Positions 19,137-28,211 of a stretch of DNA of 64,000 nt are shown here, piece after piece. The DNA comes from Lachnospiraceae bacterium (lineage in GTDB: Bacteria; Bacillota; Clostridia; Lachnospirales; Lachnospiraceae). Below the pieces are notes generated by a model, which ran no database searches, was not told the DNA's origin, and was given only the letters and a program-made list of their open reading frames with translations. The stretch's first letter is position 1, and each line of letters begins with the position of its first letter. Where the stretch lies: NCBI GenBank assembly GCA_029067085.1, contig JAIEFE010000020.1:1-64000 (forward strand), read 5' to 3'. The position numbers and the translations under genes were made by a program.

Positions 19137-19400
19137 CATTCACAATTTGCCTGTATGATGTAATTGTAGTTAAGACAGAGCCGAAGCAACATTCGGCCCG
19201 CAGGATACTCATACATAGTTTATTGCGGCAAAACTACAATGCTGGCATTTTTTCAATGGAGCCGCCGGTGCTGTCAGGTATCGACCGGCTTCGACTAACC
19301 ATAACAGTCCTGATAAAACGACTGTTGACATATATTGTTCCTAATATTTCTATCCTTCTCACAGATGGAAGACGGAGCCGAAAAGCCCCGTCTTCTTTTG
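19137..19400 (+). ncRNA. Structured intergenic region, possible small RNA
   Basis: This stretch after the XRE-CheY gene has no convincing reading frame but several stems. GCCGGT...ACCGGC lies near 19262-19287, ACAGTC...GACTGT near 19306-19327, and the terminal hairpin at 19368-19400 ends the set. I do not recognise a known RNA family. It could equally be decayed coding sequence, because a broken MATE gene follows. Confidence 0.25.
19368..19400 (+). terminator. Rho-independent terminator
   Basis: GAAGACGG (19368-19375) pairs with CCGTCTTC (19388-19395), followed by TTTTG. No intact gene ends directly before it, so it terminates the XRE-CheY transcript or a small RNA. Confidence 0.7.
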
Positions 19401-19551
19401 ATATGCATAAGTTACGGCTTTTTTCATTGTTCCTACGGTATTTTGCCGGACTGATACCGTAGATTTTCTGAACCCACCGGATAATAATGTCTTATTTCTT
19501 ATTTGAATTATATCAATTATAATACCAGTGTAAAGGAGGCGAAGCATATCC

Positions 19552-19776
19552 ATGCAGAATCAGACAGAAATTTGCACTGCCGCTTTTAATCGGTAATTTC
19601 TTTCGATCGTTTTATAACATGGCAGACTCCATCATCGTAGGAAATTTCGTAGGTAAGAATGCGCTTGCGGCGGTGGGAATGATGCGACGACCATTGATCA
19701 GGCAGCGAAAGTGACAGAGATTCATCAGCCTGACGGCAAAAATGACATCCTGCAGGAACTGTTGAAGCAATTATAA
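19552..19776 (+). pseudogene. Remnant of a MATE family efflux transporter gene, joined to another gene tail
   Basis: A strong AGGAGG site (19534-19539) and an ATG at 19552 remain. From 19568, in a frame shifted relative to that ATG, the sequence reads LPLLIGNFF...YNMADSIIVGNFVGKNALAAVG, the N-terminal signature of MATE multidrug exporters. After about 19680 the similarity stops. Another frame then reads IDQAAKVTEIHQPDGKN and ends at TAA 19774, which looks like the C-terminus of a different gene. Most of the ~1.3-kb transporter gene is missing. Deletion is the simplest explanation. Confidence 0.7.
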
Positions 19777-19805
19777 GGCCTCTCCGACATTCCTGGCAGC
19801 TCATA

Positions 19806-20336
19806 CTAGAGCATTCTTCCCGACAGAATGATACTGGCCGCGATCCCTGCAACAGTAGCAAGCAGCGCGCCTTTTAACGTGTACCGCGTTTTTGTGACTT
19901 TTGCCGCGAGGAAATAGACGCTCATCGTATAGAAGATCGTCTCCGTGCAGCTCATCATAATGGAGGTGGTCAGTCCGATCAGGGAGTCGGGTCCGTGGTT
20001 TTTAAAAATGTCGAGCACCAACCCCGTCGCAGCAGAGGAGGAAAACATCTTTACAAACATGAGCGGCACCAGCTCCGCGGAAAATCCCAGCCTTTCCGCT
20101 GCGCCGGAGAAGAGTCCGCCAAAAAACTCCAGAAATCCGGATGCCCGCAAAATCCCCACCGCCACCATCAGTCCGATCAGCGTTGGCATGATCTGTATGA
20201 CTGTGTGAAACCCGTCCTTTGCGCCCCTGATAAAGTCCTCGTACACGTTACAGCGGTTTGAGAGGCCATAGGCTACGATATAAAAAATGATGACCGGGAT
20301 GATGATGTTGGAGATGTTGGATAAGACTGATGCCAT
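19806..20336 (-). CDS. spmB: Spore maturation protein B-like membrane protein
   Basis: This 176-residue integral membrane protein has a nucleoside-recognition/gate-type fold and is full length for SpmB. Recognisable blocks are MPTLIGLMVAVGILRASG, FSSSAATGLVLDIF and TTSIMMSCTETIFYTMSVYF. SpmB acts with SpmA in spore core dehydration in Bacillus. Here no spmA is adjacent: the downstream side is the MATE remnant. Either spmA lies elsewhere or the partner was lost with the rearrangement seen next door. The family call is firm and the spore role is inferred. Confidence 0.85.
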   Translation of the reverse strand: MASVLSNISNIIIPVIIFYIVAYGLSNRCNVYEDFIRGAKDGFHTVIQIMPTLIGLMVAVGILRASGFLEFFGGLFSGAAERLGFSAELVPLMFVKMFSSSAATGLVLDIFKNHGPDSLIGLTTSIMMSCTETIFYTMSVYFLAAKVTKTRYTLKGALLATVAGIAASIILSGRML

Positions 20337-20480
20337 AGTGCGCCTGACGGATCGTTTTATAACAATTTATGCAGAAAAACGATAATATAGAATTTGCTTT
20401 CTCCCCGAATTCCTGCTACGATAAACTGGAAGCAATATCCCATACTCACTTTACAAAAAATACGAAAGGCAGGTAATACC

Positions 20481-21608
20481 ATGAACCCCAATCTGAAAAA
20501 ATATGCTTTAACGCAGCTCCCTCACTACAAAGTACACGGGCGCACGATCCCGAAAGCCTGCCCGCTTCCTCTCTTCTTCAACGGAAGCGCCGTTGAAGTA
20601 AACGTGTCAGGCACGGAGCTTTGGGTAGATCTTGAAGTCAGCTACGATGTCTATGAGATATGGATCGCCTGTGAGATCAACGGAGAACTGATGAGCCGTC
20701 AGATGCTCATGCCGGGTACTTATTCCCTATGCCTGTTCCGCGGCATGAGCGCGGAGCCGGTTAAAAACGTTCGTATTTACAGAGAGCTTCAGGCCATGTC
20801 CGAAGACACGGACTGCTGCCTTATTGTCCACGGTTTTCAGGCAGACGGAAGCTTTTATCCCGTCCCCGAAAAGAAACTCACACTGGAATTTGTCGGTGAC
20901 AGTATCACTTCGGGAGAAGGCACTTACGGCGCGAACGGGGACTGGGACTGGATTTCCATGTACATGAGCTACAGCCGCAACTACGCAAAAATGACGGCCG
21001 AGGCGCTTGACGCGGATGTCTATATGATCTCGCAGGGCGGCTGGGGCGTGCTCTCCGCCTGGGACAACAATCCGGATTCCAACATTCCCTCTCGTTATGA
21101 AAAGCTATGCGGGCTCTGTTATGGTGAAAAAAATAAGGCCTTCGGCGCCTTTGAGCCTTACGATTTTTCCTTGCGAAAAGTGGACGCCGTGATCGTCAAT
21201 CTCGGCACCAATGACGCCTCCGCTTTTGAACAGCCGCCCTTTGTAAATCCCGACACGGGAGAGAGCTTCAAACAGAGAAAGAACGCGGACGGCACTTATC
21301 ATGAGGACGATATAAACCGCTTCAAGGACGCCGTCGTGAACTTCTTAAAAATGCTGCGGAAAAACAATCCGCAGGCACATATTGTCTGGTGCTACGGAAT
21401 GCTCGGCTACAATCTTACTGCAACCATCACGGATGCCATGAACCGCTACACGAAGGAGACCGGCGACCATAATCTCCAATTCCTTCAGCTTCCAAATACC
21501 ACAACGGAAACGGTCGGTTCGCATGAACATCCGGGAGAGCTCTCCCACCGCAGAGCAGCGAAAGTACTGACCGAATACCTGCAGGCTTACTTCTCCAACC
21601 AAAACTAA
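20481..21608 (+). CDS. SGNH/GDSL hydrolase, probable carbohydrate esterase
   Basis: This 375-residue protein has an N-terminal beta-rich domain (about 1-140) followed by an SGNH esterase domain. The nucleophile Ser is in FVGDSITSGEG, the block III Asn-Asp in NLGTND, and the C-terminal His in SHEHPGELSH. Such two-domain enzymes often remove acetyl groups from plant polysaccharides (CE2-like). There is no signal peptide at the chosen start, ATG 20481, which follows AGGCAGG. It would then act on imported oligosaccharides in the cytoplasm. It converges on the ROK kinase gene. Confidence 0.8.
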   Translation: MNPNLKKYALTQLPHYKVHGRTIPKACPLPLFFNGSAVEVNVSGTELWVDLEVSYDVYEIWIACEINGELMSRQMLMPGTYSLCLFRGMSAEPVKNVRIYRELQAMSEDTDCCLIVHGFQADGSFYPVPEKKLTLEFVGDSITSGEGTYGANGDWDWISMYMSYSRNYAKMTAEALDADVYMISQGGWGVLSAWDNNPDSNIPSRYEKLCGLCYGEKNKAFGAFEPYDFSLRKVDAVIVNLGTNDASAFEQPPFVNPDTGESFKQRKNADGTYHEDDINRFKDAVVNFLKMLRKNNPQAHIVWCYGMLGYNLTATITDAMNRYTKETGDHNLQFLQLPNTTTETVGSHEHPGELSHRRAAKVLTEYLQAYFSNQN

Positions 21609-21613
21609 AATTA

Positions 21614-21663
21614 AAAAACAGCATTCCGACAGTATTTCTACAAATCGCCGAAATGCTGTTTTT
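21614..21663. terminator. Bidirectional terminator between esterase and ROK kinase genes
   Basis: AAAAACAGCATT (21614-21625) pairs with AATGCTGTTTTT (21652-21663). T-runs occur on both strands, so it can serve both convergent genes. Confidence 0.85.
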
Positions 21664-21677
21664 ATTCTAATTCAGCT

Positions 21678-22550
21678 TTATCGCTCCAGCTCCATCATCC
21701 CCAGCTTCAACGCACCCATGATGCCCTGCTTGTCATCAAGGCTCTGCACCACGATGTAGTTCTCAAGGTCTTCCAGCTCCTTCGTCCTGATATAGCCGTT
21801 TAAGAGCTCTCGAAATTTCTCCCGAATCAGGGGAAGGAGCTGCGTCTGGTGCATGACACCTCCCCCAAGAATGATGCGCTGGGGTGACAAGAGCATCACA
21901 TAATCAACCAATGCCTGCGCGATATACGCAGCTTCCATCTCCCATACTTCCATTCTGTCCGCGAGTTCGACTGCCTTCTTTCCCCATCTGCCCTCAATGG
22001 CAGGCCCTGCCGCCAGTCCCTCCATGCAGTTTTTATGGAAGGGACAGAAGCCCTCATAGGTATCATGCGGAAGCTTTTGCAGAAGGATATGACCTCCTTC
22101 GGGGTGCATCATACCGTGCACGAGTCTGCCGTCAACAATAGCGCCGACTCCCACACCTGTGCCAATGGTTATATAAATGCAGCTGTGCAGCCCTTTGCCG
22201 ATCCCCCAGGTGTACTCCCCGAGTGCGGAACCGTTCACATCCGTGTCAAAGCCTACCGGGATGCCCAGCTTATCGCGAAACACGCCCACAATATTAAAAT
22301 TTTGCCAGGGAAGCTTCGGCGTGGTGGTAATATAGCCGTAAGTCTCGGAATTTCTGTCCACATCGATCGGTCCGAAGCATCCGATGCCCAGCGCCTCGAT
22401 CTTTTTTCCTTCAAAAAAAGCCAGAAGCTGCGGGATCGTGATCTCCGGCGTCTGCGTAGGGATTGAAACCTGCTCCGTGATCTCTCCGTTCTCATTACCG
22501 ATGGCGCACATCATCTTCGTGCCGCCCGCCTCCAATGCGCCTAATATCAT
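21678..22550 (-). CDS. ROK family sugar kinase, probable fructokinase
   Basis: This 290-residue kinase phosphorylates a hexose with ATP. The phosphate loop is GALEAGGTKMMCAIG at the N-terminus. The catalytic region contains GFDTDVNGSALGE and ITIGTGVGVG. The zinc-site segment (HPEGGH and CPFHKNCMEG) is the fructokinase variant of the ROK cysteine motif. The length matches Bacillus YdhR/GmuE-type fructokinases. It stands alone between a convergent esterase and an upstream flavoprotein gene. Mannose or another hexose is a possible substrate. Confidence 0.88.
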   Translation of the reverse strand: MILGALEAGGTKMMCAIGNENGEITEQVSIPTQTPEITIPQLLAFFEGKKIEALGIGCFGPIDVDRNSETYGYITTTPKLPWQNFNIVGVFRDKLGIPVGFDTDVNGSALGEYTWGIGKGLHSCIYITIGTGVGVGAIVDGRLVHGMMHPEGGHILLQKLPHDTYEGFCPFHKNCMEGLAAGPAIEGRWGKKAVELADRMEVWEMEAAYIAQALVDYVMLLSPQRIILGGGVMHQTQLLPLIREKFRELLNGYIRTKELEDLENYIVVQSLDDKQGIMGALKLGMMELER

Positions 22551-22650
22551 ACTTGCATCCCCTTGCCTTTCATGTTCTTTCGGAGCATTCCGAATCTGCC
22601 AAATTCATGCAAGCATGACTTGTCAGAAACATTACGCTCTGGCTGAACTG

Positions 22651-24015
22651 TTACCCCAATATCTTTCTCGCCACATACACACCGCTTGCAGAAGCGTGGG
22701 AAAGCGAATGCGTCACACCGCTGCCGTCTCCTATGATATAGAGACCCTTGTGTTTCGTCTCCAGATTCTCGTCAATCTCCACTTCCATATTGTAAAACTT
22801 TACTTCGACCCCATAGAGCAGCGTGTCGTCGTTGGCCGTGCCGGGCGCGATCTTATCCAGGGCATAGATCATTTCGATAATGCCGTCCAGAATGCGCTTC
22901 GGCAGCACAAGGCTCAAATCTCCCGGTGTAGCGGAAAGGGTAGGATCGATCAGCCCTTCCGCAATTCGCTTTGCGTTGCTTCGTCTGCCGCGCACCAGAT
23001 CTCCGAAACGCTGCACGATCACACCGCCGCCCAGCATATTGGAAAGTCTGGCAATGCTCTCGCCGTAACCGTTGCTGTCCTTAAAAGGCTCCGAAAAATG
23101 CTTTGCCACAAGCAATGCAAAGTTCGTATTCGCCGTCTGCTTCTCCGCGCCCTCATAGCTGTGTCCGTTCACCGTCACAATACCGTTTGTGTTCTCATTG
23201 ACCACGATCCCGTGAGGATTCATACAGAAGGTCCGCACGTTATCCTCAAATTTTTCCGTGCGGTAAACGATCTTGCTCTCGTAGAGCTCATCCGTCAAAT
23301 GCGAGAAGATCACTGCCGGAAGTTCTACCCGCACGCCGATATCCACACGGTTCGACTTCGTCTTAATGTCGAGTTCACCGCACACCTTCTCCATCCATTT
23401 GCTGCCGCTGCGGCCTACAGATATGACACACTTGTCACAATCATAGGCATCCTTTTCGGTGAGTACACGAAAACCGTCCGTCGTCTGCTCGACCGTCCTC
23501 ACCGGTGTATCGAAGAAAAAGTCAATCTTATCCTTCAATTCGGCATATAGATTTTCCAATACAATATAGTTGATATCCGTTCCCAGATGGCGCACCGAAG
23601 CGTCCAGAAGATTTAATTTATTCTGCAGACAAAGCTTTTTAAAATGCGTCCCCGCCGTGGAGTAGAGCTTCGTTCCCTCACCGCCATAGCGCATATTGAT
23701 CTCATCCACGTAGCGCATCAGCTCAAGCGCCTGCTTCTTCCCAACATGCTCGTACAGCGTTCCGCCAAAATCATTCGTGATATTGTACTTTCCGTCAGAA
23801 AAGGCGCCTGCGCCGCCAAAGCCGCTCATAATGGAACAGCTGGGACAGCCCACGCAGGATTTCACCTTGTCGCCATCTATGGGACAATGCCTTTTTTCCA
23901 GAGCGTGCCCCGACTCAAACACAGCAATTTTCAGATCCGTTCTTTTCTGCGTCAGCTCATATGCTGAGTAGATACCGCCCGGTCCCGCTCCGACTATGAT
24001 CACGTCGTATCTCAT
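22651..24015 (-). CDS. FAD-dependent oxidoreductase (COG2509-like)
   Basis: This is a 454-residue flavoprotein. The N-terminal dinucleotide-binding motif is IIVGAGPGGIYSAYEL, followed by a cysteine-bearing segment (CPIDGDKVKSCVGCPSC). The C-terminal FAD contact GLYIIGDGSG comes near the end. I chose the ATG at 24015 because GGAGG lies 11 nt upstream and the FAD motif begins at once. A TTG-type start at 24129 would add 38 unconserved residues. The reaction is unknown. The Cys cluster may bind a metal or be redox active. Confidence 0.85.
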   Translation of the reverse strand: MRYDVIIVGAGPGGIYSAYELTQKRTDLKIAVFESGHALEKRHCPIDGDKVKSCVGCPSCSIMSGFGGAGAFSDGKYNITNDFGGTLYEHVGKKQALELMRYVDEINMRYGGEGTKLYSTAGTHFKKLCLQNKLNLLDASVRHLGTDINYIVLENLYAELKDKIDFFFDTPVRTVEQTTDGFRVLTEKDAYDCDKCVISVGRSGSKWMEKVCGELDIKTKSNRVDIGVRVELPAVIFSHLTDELYESKIVYRTEKFEDNVRTFCMNPHGIVVNENTNGIVTVNGHSYEGAEKQTANTNFALLVAKHFSEPFKDSNGYGESIARLSNMLGGGVIVQRFGDLVRGRRSNAKRIAEGLIDPTLSATPGDLSLVLPKRILDGIIEMIYALDKIAPGTANDDTLLYGVEVKFYNMEVEIDENLETKHKGLYIIGDGSGVTHSLSHASASGVYVARKILG

Positions 24016-24161
24016 ACTCTCACAATCCTCCGATTTCTTGTCTATATTGCTATATCCCTCAATGATATTTCTTTCAATCATGTTGCTTTCCTGCTCTTTT
24101 ATCCTAGCATAAACGAAAGCTGTGGGCAATAAAAACCCGCTTTTTCCATGCGCAAAACTAC

Positions 24162-24190
24162 TTGAAAAAAGCGCCTGATCGTACTATGAT
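24162..24190 (+). promoter_or_regulatory. Probable sigma-A promoter of the SulP transporter gene
   Basis: TTGAAA (24162-24167) and TATGAT (24185-24190) are separated by exactly 17 nt. About 120 nt of leader follows before the start codon, containing a GC-rich hairpin near 24200-24212. Confidence 0.65.
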
Positions 24191-24316
24191 GGAAACGTCG
24201 GCGCGTCCGCGCGGACAGACAACAAACACAGCAAAAGAGAAGTAACAGCAGACACTCTGAAAATCTATTGCCTCTGCAAAAGAAAAAGAATGAAACAGAA
24301 TGGGAGCTTACTTACT

Positions 24317-25957
24317 ATGGAAAAGATAAAACCGAAATTGTTTTCTGTTATGAAGACCTATACAAAGGAGCAGTTTATCAAGGATGTGATCGCCGGCATC
24401 ATCGTGGCCATCATTGCGCTGCCGCTCTCCATCGCATTGGCTCTTGCGTCAGGCGTCGGTCCTGAACAGGGTATCTACACGGCTATCGTTGCGGGCTTTC
24501 TGATCTCCTTTCTGGGTGGAAGCCGCGTCCAGATTGCGGGGCCTACAGCTGCCTTCGCAACCATTGTCGCCGGCATTGTCGCAACAAAGGGCATGGACGG
24601 CCTGATCCTGGCCACCATCCTTGCAGGCATCATTTTGATGCTCATGGGCTTTCTGCGCCTCGGCAACCTGATCAAGTATATCCCCTACACCATCACCACG
24701 GGCTTCACTGCCGGTATCGCGGTCACCATCGCCATCGGTCAGATCAAGGACTTTCTGGGACTGACTTATCCTGCGGGAACCGTGACGATCGAAACCATGG
24801 AAAAGCTGAGCGCTGTCCTTTCCAATATCTCGACACTCAATGTGCAGGCGCTTATCGTAGGTCTGATCTGCCTGGTCATCCTGATCGTATGGCCTTACAT
24901 CAACAAGACCATTCCCGGCTCCCTGATCGCCGTGATCGTCGGCATCCTGATGGTGAAGCTGCTTGGCATGAATGTGAACACCATCGGCGACCTCTACGAG
25001 ATCAGCAATAAGCTGCCCAGCTTCCGCCTGCCCTCCTTCACCTTACGGGATGTGGGCGATATTCTGCCAAACGCGTTCACAATCGCGATTCTGGCAGCCA
25101 TAGAATCTCTGCTCTCCTGCGTGGTTTCGGACAGCATGATAAACTCCAAACACCGCTCCAACATGGAGCTGATCGCTCAGGGTGTCGGCAACATCGGCTC
25201 CGCACTTTTCGGCGGCATACCCGCCACGGGCGCGATCGCAAGGACGGCCGCCAACATCAAAAACGGCGGACGCACTCCCATTGCCGGCATGGTGCACTCC
25301 ATCACGCTGGTGCTGATCCTTGTGATCCTGATGCCCTATGCGGCTCTGATCCCCATGCCCTGCATTGCCGCCATCCTGTTTATGGTGGCCTACAACATGA
25401 GCGGCTGGCGCTCTTTTGTGAATTTGATCAAGTCCTCACCCAAGAGCGATATCATCGTTTTAGTCCTCAGTTTTATACTTACTGTCGTCTTTGATCTGGT
25501 ACTTGCCATCGAGGTCGGAATCCTCCTTGCCGCTATTCTCTTTATGAAACGTATGAGCGAGGTGACCGAGGTGGAAGGCTGGAAGTATGTGGATGAAGAG
25601 GACGACCCTGACGCCCTTTCGCTTCGCGAGGTACCAAGCCACACTCTGGTTTACGAGATTTCCGGACCGATGTTTTTCGCCGCCGCGGACAAGATCCTGT
25701 CCATCTCCTTGCGTGAAGATACCACCTGCCTGATCCTGCGGATGCGCAGCGTGAACGCCATCGACGCAACCGCCATGCACTCCCTGACAGAACTTTTGGA
25801 GAAATGCGAAAGGAGAGGAATCCGTATCATCCTCTCCCATGTAAATGAACAGCCTAAAAAAGTAATGGACAAGGCAGGATTCTCTGAGCGCATCGGTGCA
25901 GAGAACTTCTGCTCCCACATAGACAAGGCGCTGGAGGTTGCCGCCAAGCACGTGTAA
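24317..25957 (+). CDS. SulP family anion transporter with STAS domain
   Basis: This is a 546-residue membrane protein. Residues about 20-420 form the multi-helix SulP transport domain, including VQIAGPTAAFATIVAG and IPATGAIARTAANIKNGGRTP. The C-terminal 120 residues are a cytoplasmic STAS domain (LILRMRSVNAIDATAMHSL). Substrates in the family include sulfate, bicarbonate and dicarboxylates, and sequence does not decide between them. I chose the ATG at 24317, 10 nt after GGGAG. An upstream ATG at 24290 adds nine residues. It converges on uridine phosphorylase 19 nt away. Confidence 0.92.
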   Translation: MEKIKPKLFSVMKTYTKEQFIKDVIAGIIVAIIALPLSIALALASGVGPEQGIYTAIVAGFLISFLGGSRVQIAGPTAAFATIVAGIVATKGMDGLILATILAGIILMLMGFLRLGNLIKYIPYTITTGFTAGIAVTIAIGQIKDFLGLTYPAGTVTIETMEKLSAVLSNISTLNVQALIVGLICLVILIVWPYINKTIPGSLIAVIVGILMVKLLGMNVNTIGDLYEISNKLPSFRLPSFTLRDVGDILPNAFTIAILAAIESLLSCVVSDSMINSKHRSNMELIAQGVGNIGSALFGGIPATGAIARTAANIKNGGRTPIAGMVHSITLVLILVILMPYAALIPMPCIAAILFMVAYNMSGWRSFVNLIKSSPKSDIIVLVLSFILTVVFDLVLAIEVGILLAAILFMKRMSEVTEVEGWKYVDEEDDPDALSLREVPSHTLVYEISGPMFFAAADKILSISLREDTTCLILRMRSVNAIDATAMHSLTELLEKCERRGIRIILSHVNEQPKKVMDKAGFSERIGAENFCSHIDKALEVAAKHV

Positions 25958-25976
25958 CATAATCTCTCTTACCATT

Positions 25977-26750
25977 CTATTTATCATTATGGATCAAACC
26001 GCGTACCGCTTCCACAGCCACTCGGACAGCCATATCCGTATCGTGCACCACCGGATTTTCCAACCCCAGCTTTTCTCTCTCCTGATTCGCTACCACCAGA
26101 AAACAGGCTCCGGCTCTCACCCGCAGGTAACTCGCTACAGTAAAGAGCGCCGCAGACTCCATCTCGGAAGCCAGACACCCCAACCGCTTCCAGGCTTCCC
26201 ATTTATTCATCAGCTCGTAGCTGACAGGCTTCGTCTCCGGCTCATGCTGTCCATAAAAGGAATCCTTTGCCTGCACCACGCCCGCATGATAAGGATACTC
26301 CTGCTTTTGTGCCGCCTCCACAAGCGCGTTTGTCACGGCAAGGTCAGGTACTGCGGGAAATTCAATGGGCGCGTACTCTCTGCTCGTCCCTTCCATGCGG
26401 ATCGCACCTGTTGCGATTACGATATCGCCGCTTTTCACTTCCGTCTGCATTCCGCCGCAGGTGCCGATGCGAAGAAAGGTATCCGCGCCGCAGCGCACCA
26501 GCTCTTCCATGGCAATGGCAGCGGAAGGACCGCCGATCCCCGTGGAGGTCACGCTCACCTTCACCCCATCGAGAGTCCCCGTGTAAGTGATATACTCCCG
26601 GTTGTCCGCTATCAGAACGGGATCGTCAAAATACTGCGCGATCTTTACACACCGCTTCGGGTCGCCGGGCATGATCACATAACGGCCCACCTCACCCTTC
26701 GCTACCTGAATGTGGTATTGTCTGCTCGCATCTTCCGAATAGTTTTTCAT
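25977..26750 (-). CDS. udp: Uridine phosphorylase
   Basis: This 257-residue cytoplasmic enzyme splits uridine with phosphate to uracil and ribose 1-phosphate for pyrimidine salvage. The phosphate-binding motif GDPKRC, the family block [10 protein letters not shown] and the ribose/base contact [10 protein letters not shown] are all present. The length is the usual one for the NP-1 hexameric enzymes. It is a single gene, convergent with the SulP gene. A related purine nucleoside phosphorylase is less likely given the uridine-type QHEPE and SEMES segments. Confidence 0.9.
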   Translation of the reverse strand: MKNYSEDASRQYHIQVAKGEVGRYVIMPGDPKRCVKIAQYFDDPVLIADNREYITYTGTLDGVKVSVTSTGIGGPSAAIAMEELVRCGADTFLRIGTCGGMQTEVKSGDIVIATGAIRMEGTSREYAPIEFPAVPDLAVTNALVEAAQKQEYPYHAGVVQAKDSFYGQHEPETKPVSYELMNKWEAWKRLGCLASEMESAALFTVASYLRVRAGACFLVVANQEREKLGLENPVVHDTDMAVRVAVEAVRGLIHNDK

Positions 26751-26797
26751 TTTTTGTCACCCTCCCTGATGATTCAAATTAACTTAATAAATGATAA

Positions 26798-27010
26798 TCA
26801 AGCAAAATACTTCCCTGCATCTTCTCTTGTTATTCCGTATTTTTCCACGCACTTTTCTCTAATAATATCCTGAGATATCCCCAACTCCTGATATGCCTCA
26901 ATCAGTATGCGGATGCCTTTTTCTATTCCTTTTTCTATTCCTTTTTCTATTCCTTTTTCTATCCCTTCATCGTATCCTTCCTGCCGCATATCCTCAAATG
27001 CTTTACACAT
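26798..27010 (-). CDS. Possible intragenic C-terminal product of the Rpn gene (RpnS-like)
   Basis: An in-frame ATG at 27010 is preceded by GAGAGG with 6 nt spacing. It would yield a 70-residue protein made of the C-terminal helical tail with the GIEK repeats. Some Rpn toxins have such internally translated C-terminal fragments that act as antitoxins. The ribosome binding site here is moderate, so this is weaker than the counterpart in the neighbouring gene. Confidence 0.3.
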   Translation of the reverse strand: MCKAFEDMRQEGYDEGIEKGIEKGIEKGIEKGIRILIEAYQELGISQDIIREKCVEKYGITREDAGKYFA

Positions 27011-27766
27011 ATCGTACCTCTCTTTCCCCTCTTCCATCACCTTGCATTTATCGGGTATCTTTATATTTGCAACTACTTCCAGCATGTTTCTTGTGTCGCT
27101 GTCTATCCTGCTGTATGCCTCACGATTTTCTTGCATTACTTCTTTCAGCTTCTTCTTATCCTTTGCATACCGAACTGACTCAAATACCTGCCGCAAACCT
27201 GTCTTGTATTCCTCGAATGTGTCATGCTCGTGACAGTCGTACAGATTCATCCTGTAGTTTGTCACATATTCTTTCAACTCGTCATCAATCTCTAGCAGAT
27301 CATACAAACATCTTGCGCCATCCCATGAACCATCGCTTCCGAAATACACCACCAGCGTTATGATAGGCGTAAACTTTTCACCCTTCTTCATACCGGACAG
27401 ATATTCGTCCCTGTCTTTCAAATCCTGCGTTTCTTCATGCGCACGTTTCTTACGTTTCCACTGCTTACGGTAACCGATGGTCTCTGAGAGCATGTTTCTC
27501 AATACCATTTGATAGTCCACATAATTCTGATTTTCCACCGCAAGGATATGTAGCTTTTTCCCCTTCCAGATACGCACCTTATCTACGATTGTCTTAATAT
27601 CCCCGGTTTCGGCTTTTTCTCCTGCACTCACCAATTGTGATTCATCCGGCTCCAATTCTTCTGGCTTTACGATCTGTCTTCCTTTAAATAACGCGCCATT
27701 TATCTGGTCTGCAAATCTTCTGTTATCGTCCAGATAATCAAACTGATAATCATCCTTTTTCCCCAT
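26798..27766 (-). CDS. Rpn-type PD-(D/E)XK nuclease (recombination-promoting nuclease/transposase_31 family)
   Basis: This 322-residue protein has a PD-(D/E)XK nuclease core in its N-terminal half. The catalytic E-x-Q is seen in HILAVENQNYVDYQMVLRNM. It then carries the helical middle region of the family and a C-terminal tail of GIEK repeats (four near-identical 12-nt units). Rpn proteins cleave DNA and are linked to recombination and phage defence. I chose the ATG at 27766 because GGGAGGAAGG precedes it. The ATG at 27781 overlaps that site. It is divergent from a second Rpn gene, and a possible internal start lies at 27010. Confidence 0.82.
   Translation of the reverse strand: MGKKDDYQFDYLDDNRRFADQINGALFKGRQIVKPEELEPDESQLVSAGEKAETGDIKTIVDKVRIWKGKKLHILAVENQNYVDYQMVLRNMLSETIGYRKQWKRKKRAHEETQDLKDRDEYLSGMKKGEKFTPIITLVVYFGSDGSWDGARCLYDLLEIDDELKEYVTNYRMNLYDCHEHDTFEEYKTGLRQVFESVRYAKDKKKLKEVMQENREAYSRIDSDTRNMLEVVANIKIPDKCKVMEEGKERYDMCKAFEDMRQEGYDEGIEKGIEKGIEKGIEKGIRILIEAYQELGISQDIIREKCVEKYGITREDAGKYFA
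26916..26963 (-). repeat. Four tandem 12-nt repeats coding GIEK units
   Basis: CCTTTTTCTATT is repeated four times on the plus strand (the last with one change). Each unit codes four residues, so copy-number changes keep the frame and only alter tail length. Confidence 0.9.
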
Positions 27767-27867
27767 CAGCCTTCCTCCCATATTTTATTTTCCATATAAG
27801 GGATTCAGGTCCATGATGTGCTTACAGATATATCAGAATTTCAGATTCCCAGATATGTTATTTCAAC

Positions 27868-27885
27868 CATAGCATAATTGCTATG
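27868..27885. promoter_or_regulatory. Palindrome between divergent Rpn genes
   Basis: CATAGCATAATTGCTATG has 7-bp arms around TAAT, about 100 nt upstream of the minus-strand Rpn start. It is operator-like in size. A similar sequence, TATGGCATAATTGTTATA, lies at 58591-58608 upstream of an XRE gene. Confidence 0.35.
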
Positions 27886-27945
27886 ATTTGTAAAGTGATT
27901 TTCCTTTGTATAATGAGAGCTAAAAGCTCCAGCAATCAAAAGTAA

Positions 27946-27974
27946 TTGACAAACATCTTTTCATCCATTATGAT
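27946..27974 (+). promoter_or_regulatory. Consensus sigma-A promoter of the plus-strand Rpn gene
   Basis: A perfect TTGACA (27946-27951) and TATGAT (27969-27974) are separated by 17 nt. Transcription would start near 27981, leaving a leader of about 230 nt before the ATG at 28212. Confidence 0.8.
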
Positions 27975-27980
27975 AAATGC

Positions 27981-28211
27981 ACTGGGCGACAAACCATTCG
28001 CCCACTATGTCACCGCTTAACACATTTTCTATCAGGCGGTATGTGCGTTTCGCACGTTCAGACAGTTTCTGTCAGATTTTCCGACAGGCATTAAAGCAGG
28101 TATTACAAACACATCAAATGGCAGTTGTAGTCTGTTACAACCGCTGATCTATTCCGGCAATGCAGGATCATACGAGTTATTCTGTTATTGTCCGTGTCGA
28201 AAGGAGTCCTT
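27981..28211 (+). ncRNA. Long structured leader of the Rpn gene with the two-hairpin motif
   Basis: The leader contains TGGGCGA...TCGCCCA (about 27983-28006) and then two adjacent small hairpins, GTGCG-TTT-CGCAC (28043-28055) and GACAG-TTT-CTGTC (28061-28073). The same pair, in the same order and sense, occurs in the leaders of three Uma2 genes in this window with compensating base changes in the second stem. It has no long reading frame. It could control translation of the nuclease or be part of a shared mobile unit. Confidence 0.5.

Noticed and set aside
24191..24316. Riboswitch in the SulP leader
   Set aside because: Only one GC-rich hairpin is visible and no known aptamer core was recognised.
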